5,822 bases of DNA from Xanthobacteraceae bacterium (GTDB lineage: Bacteria > Pseudomonadota > Alphaproteobacteria > Rhizobiales > Xanthobacteraceae): contig JASHYD010000949.1 of NCBI GenBank assembly GCA_030043175.1, positions 1 to 5,822 of the forward strand, read 5' to 3'. Shown here piece by piece: positions 5,644-5,822 of the stretch. How positions within the stretch are numbered: position 1 is the first letter of the stretch; the number at the start of each line of letters is the position of its first letter. Both the position numbers and the translations under genes were made by a program. The notes below the pieces were generated by a model. The model saw only the letters and a program-made list of their open reading frames with translations, was not told the DNA's origin and did not search any database.

Positions 5644-5822
5644 CTAAATCTTCGGCGCTGGAATCGGCCCCAGCACTTTTTCGAGCGATAAGCCGAGCGC
5701 TAGTATCTCCCGGTCCATGCCCGACAAGCCCGCGAATTCCATGCCGATCGGCAAGCCACCATCTGTGAACCCCGCTGGCAGCACGAGACTTGCCATGCTG
5801 GCGCAACTGCCGGGCGCGATGT
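5644..5822 (-). CDS. Amidase-signature family enzyme, C-terminal end (5'-partial)
   Basis: The minus-strand frame enters from the right edge and ends at TAG 5646-5644. It gives the last 58 residues of an amidase. The segment CASMASLVLPAGFTDGGLPI, then GMEFAGLSGMDREILALG and LEKVLGPIPAPKI, is the conserved C terminus of the amidase-signature family. There, a small-residue stretch plus 'P.G....GLP.G....G..G.D...L..G..LE' packs against the active site. The catalytic Ser-Ser-Lys triad lies upstream, outside the window. The family hydrolyses amide bonds of varied substrates; this tail looks closest to the mandelamide/indoleacetamide-type branch, but that is only an impression. It converges on the isochorismatase relic, another amide-bond hydrolase family. 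The visible part has no breaks. Confidence 0.85.
   Translation of the reverse strand, partial: IAPGSCASMASLVLPAGFTDGGLPIGMEFAGLSGMDREILALGLSLEKVLGPIPAPKI

Noticed and set aside
5448..5768. 106-codon plus-strand frame
   Set aside because: Its 3' half is antisense to the amidase C terminus, and its 5' half covers repeats and hairpins with no protein motif.
1..5822. tRNA, rRNA, CRISPR array, complete insertion sequence or att site
   Set aside because: None was seen: no cloverleaf, no regularly spaced repeats, no transposase or integrase motif and no terminal inverted repeats with target duplications.

Overview
This looks like an accessory, gene-decay-rich stretch of an alphaproteobacterial genome, most likely of the rhizobial (Hyphomicrobiales) type. 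That assignment is an inference. It rests on moderate-to-high GC, a Tat-exported metallo-beta-lactamase-fold hydrolase, isochorismatase-family and amidase-signature genes of a kind common in soil alphaproteobacteria, and a bacterial Ku (non-homologous end joining) gene. No phylogenetic marker is present, so genus cannot be called.

Layout. (1) From the left edge to 1069 (+) lies an intact, probably 5'-truncated reading frame for an alanine/glycine-rich membrane protein of unknown function. (2) Converging on it from the minus strand, 1664 to about 1035, is a decayed ku gene. It is recognisable only when several frames are stitched together, and one of its breaks is explained exactly by a 16-bp tandem duplication. 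(3) 1665-1907 carries no convincing gene but holds a 23-bp near-perfect tandem duplication. (4) At 1908 (+) a good Shine-Dalgarno site and signal peptide start a short secreted protein whose mature form would begin with His. It is interrupted by an in-frame TAG and ends early. (5) 2259-2747 (+) is an intact 162-residue four-helix membrane protein. (6) 2965-3975 (-) is the best-preserved gene: a Tat-exported MBL-fold hydrolase with its own strong ribosome binding site and an upstream palindrome.

(7) 4240-4901 (-) is a zone of short minus-strand frames, one resembling part of an antibiotic-biosynthesis-monooxygenase (ABM) domain. (8) 4890-5257 (+) is the C-terminal half of an isochorismatase-family cysteine hydrolase, cut off at the N terminus and carrying one single-base frameshift. 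(9) 5258-5643 is non-coding and rich in hairpins and repeats, lying between convergent genes. (10) 5644 to the right edge (-) is the C-terminal end of an amidase-signature enzyme.

Working together: only the MBL hydrolase, the 162-residue membrane protein, the left-edge membrane protein and the edge amidase look intact over what can be seen. The ku, secreted-peptide and isochorismatase loci are relics, and the ABM-like frame probably is too. Three short near-perfect tandem duplications (16, 23 and 17 bp) are spread through the window, one of them inside ku. I see no complete new defence or mobile system. The most notable content is the set of relics and the way they appear to have been broken.
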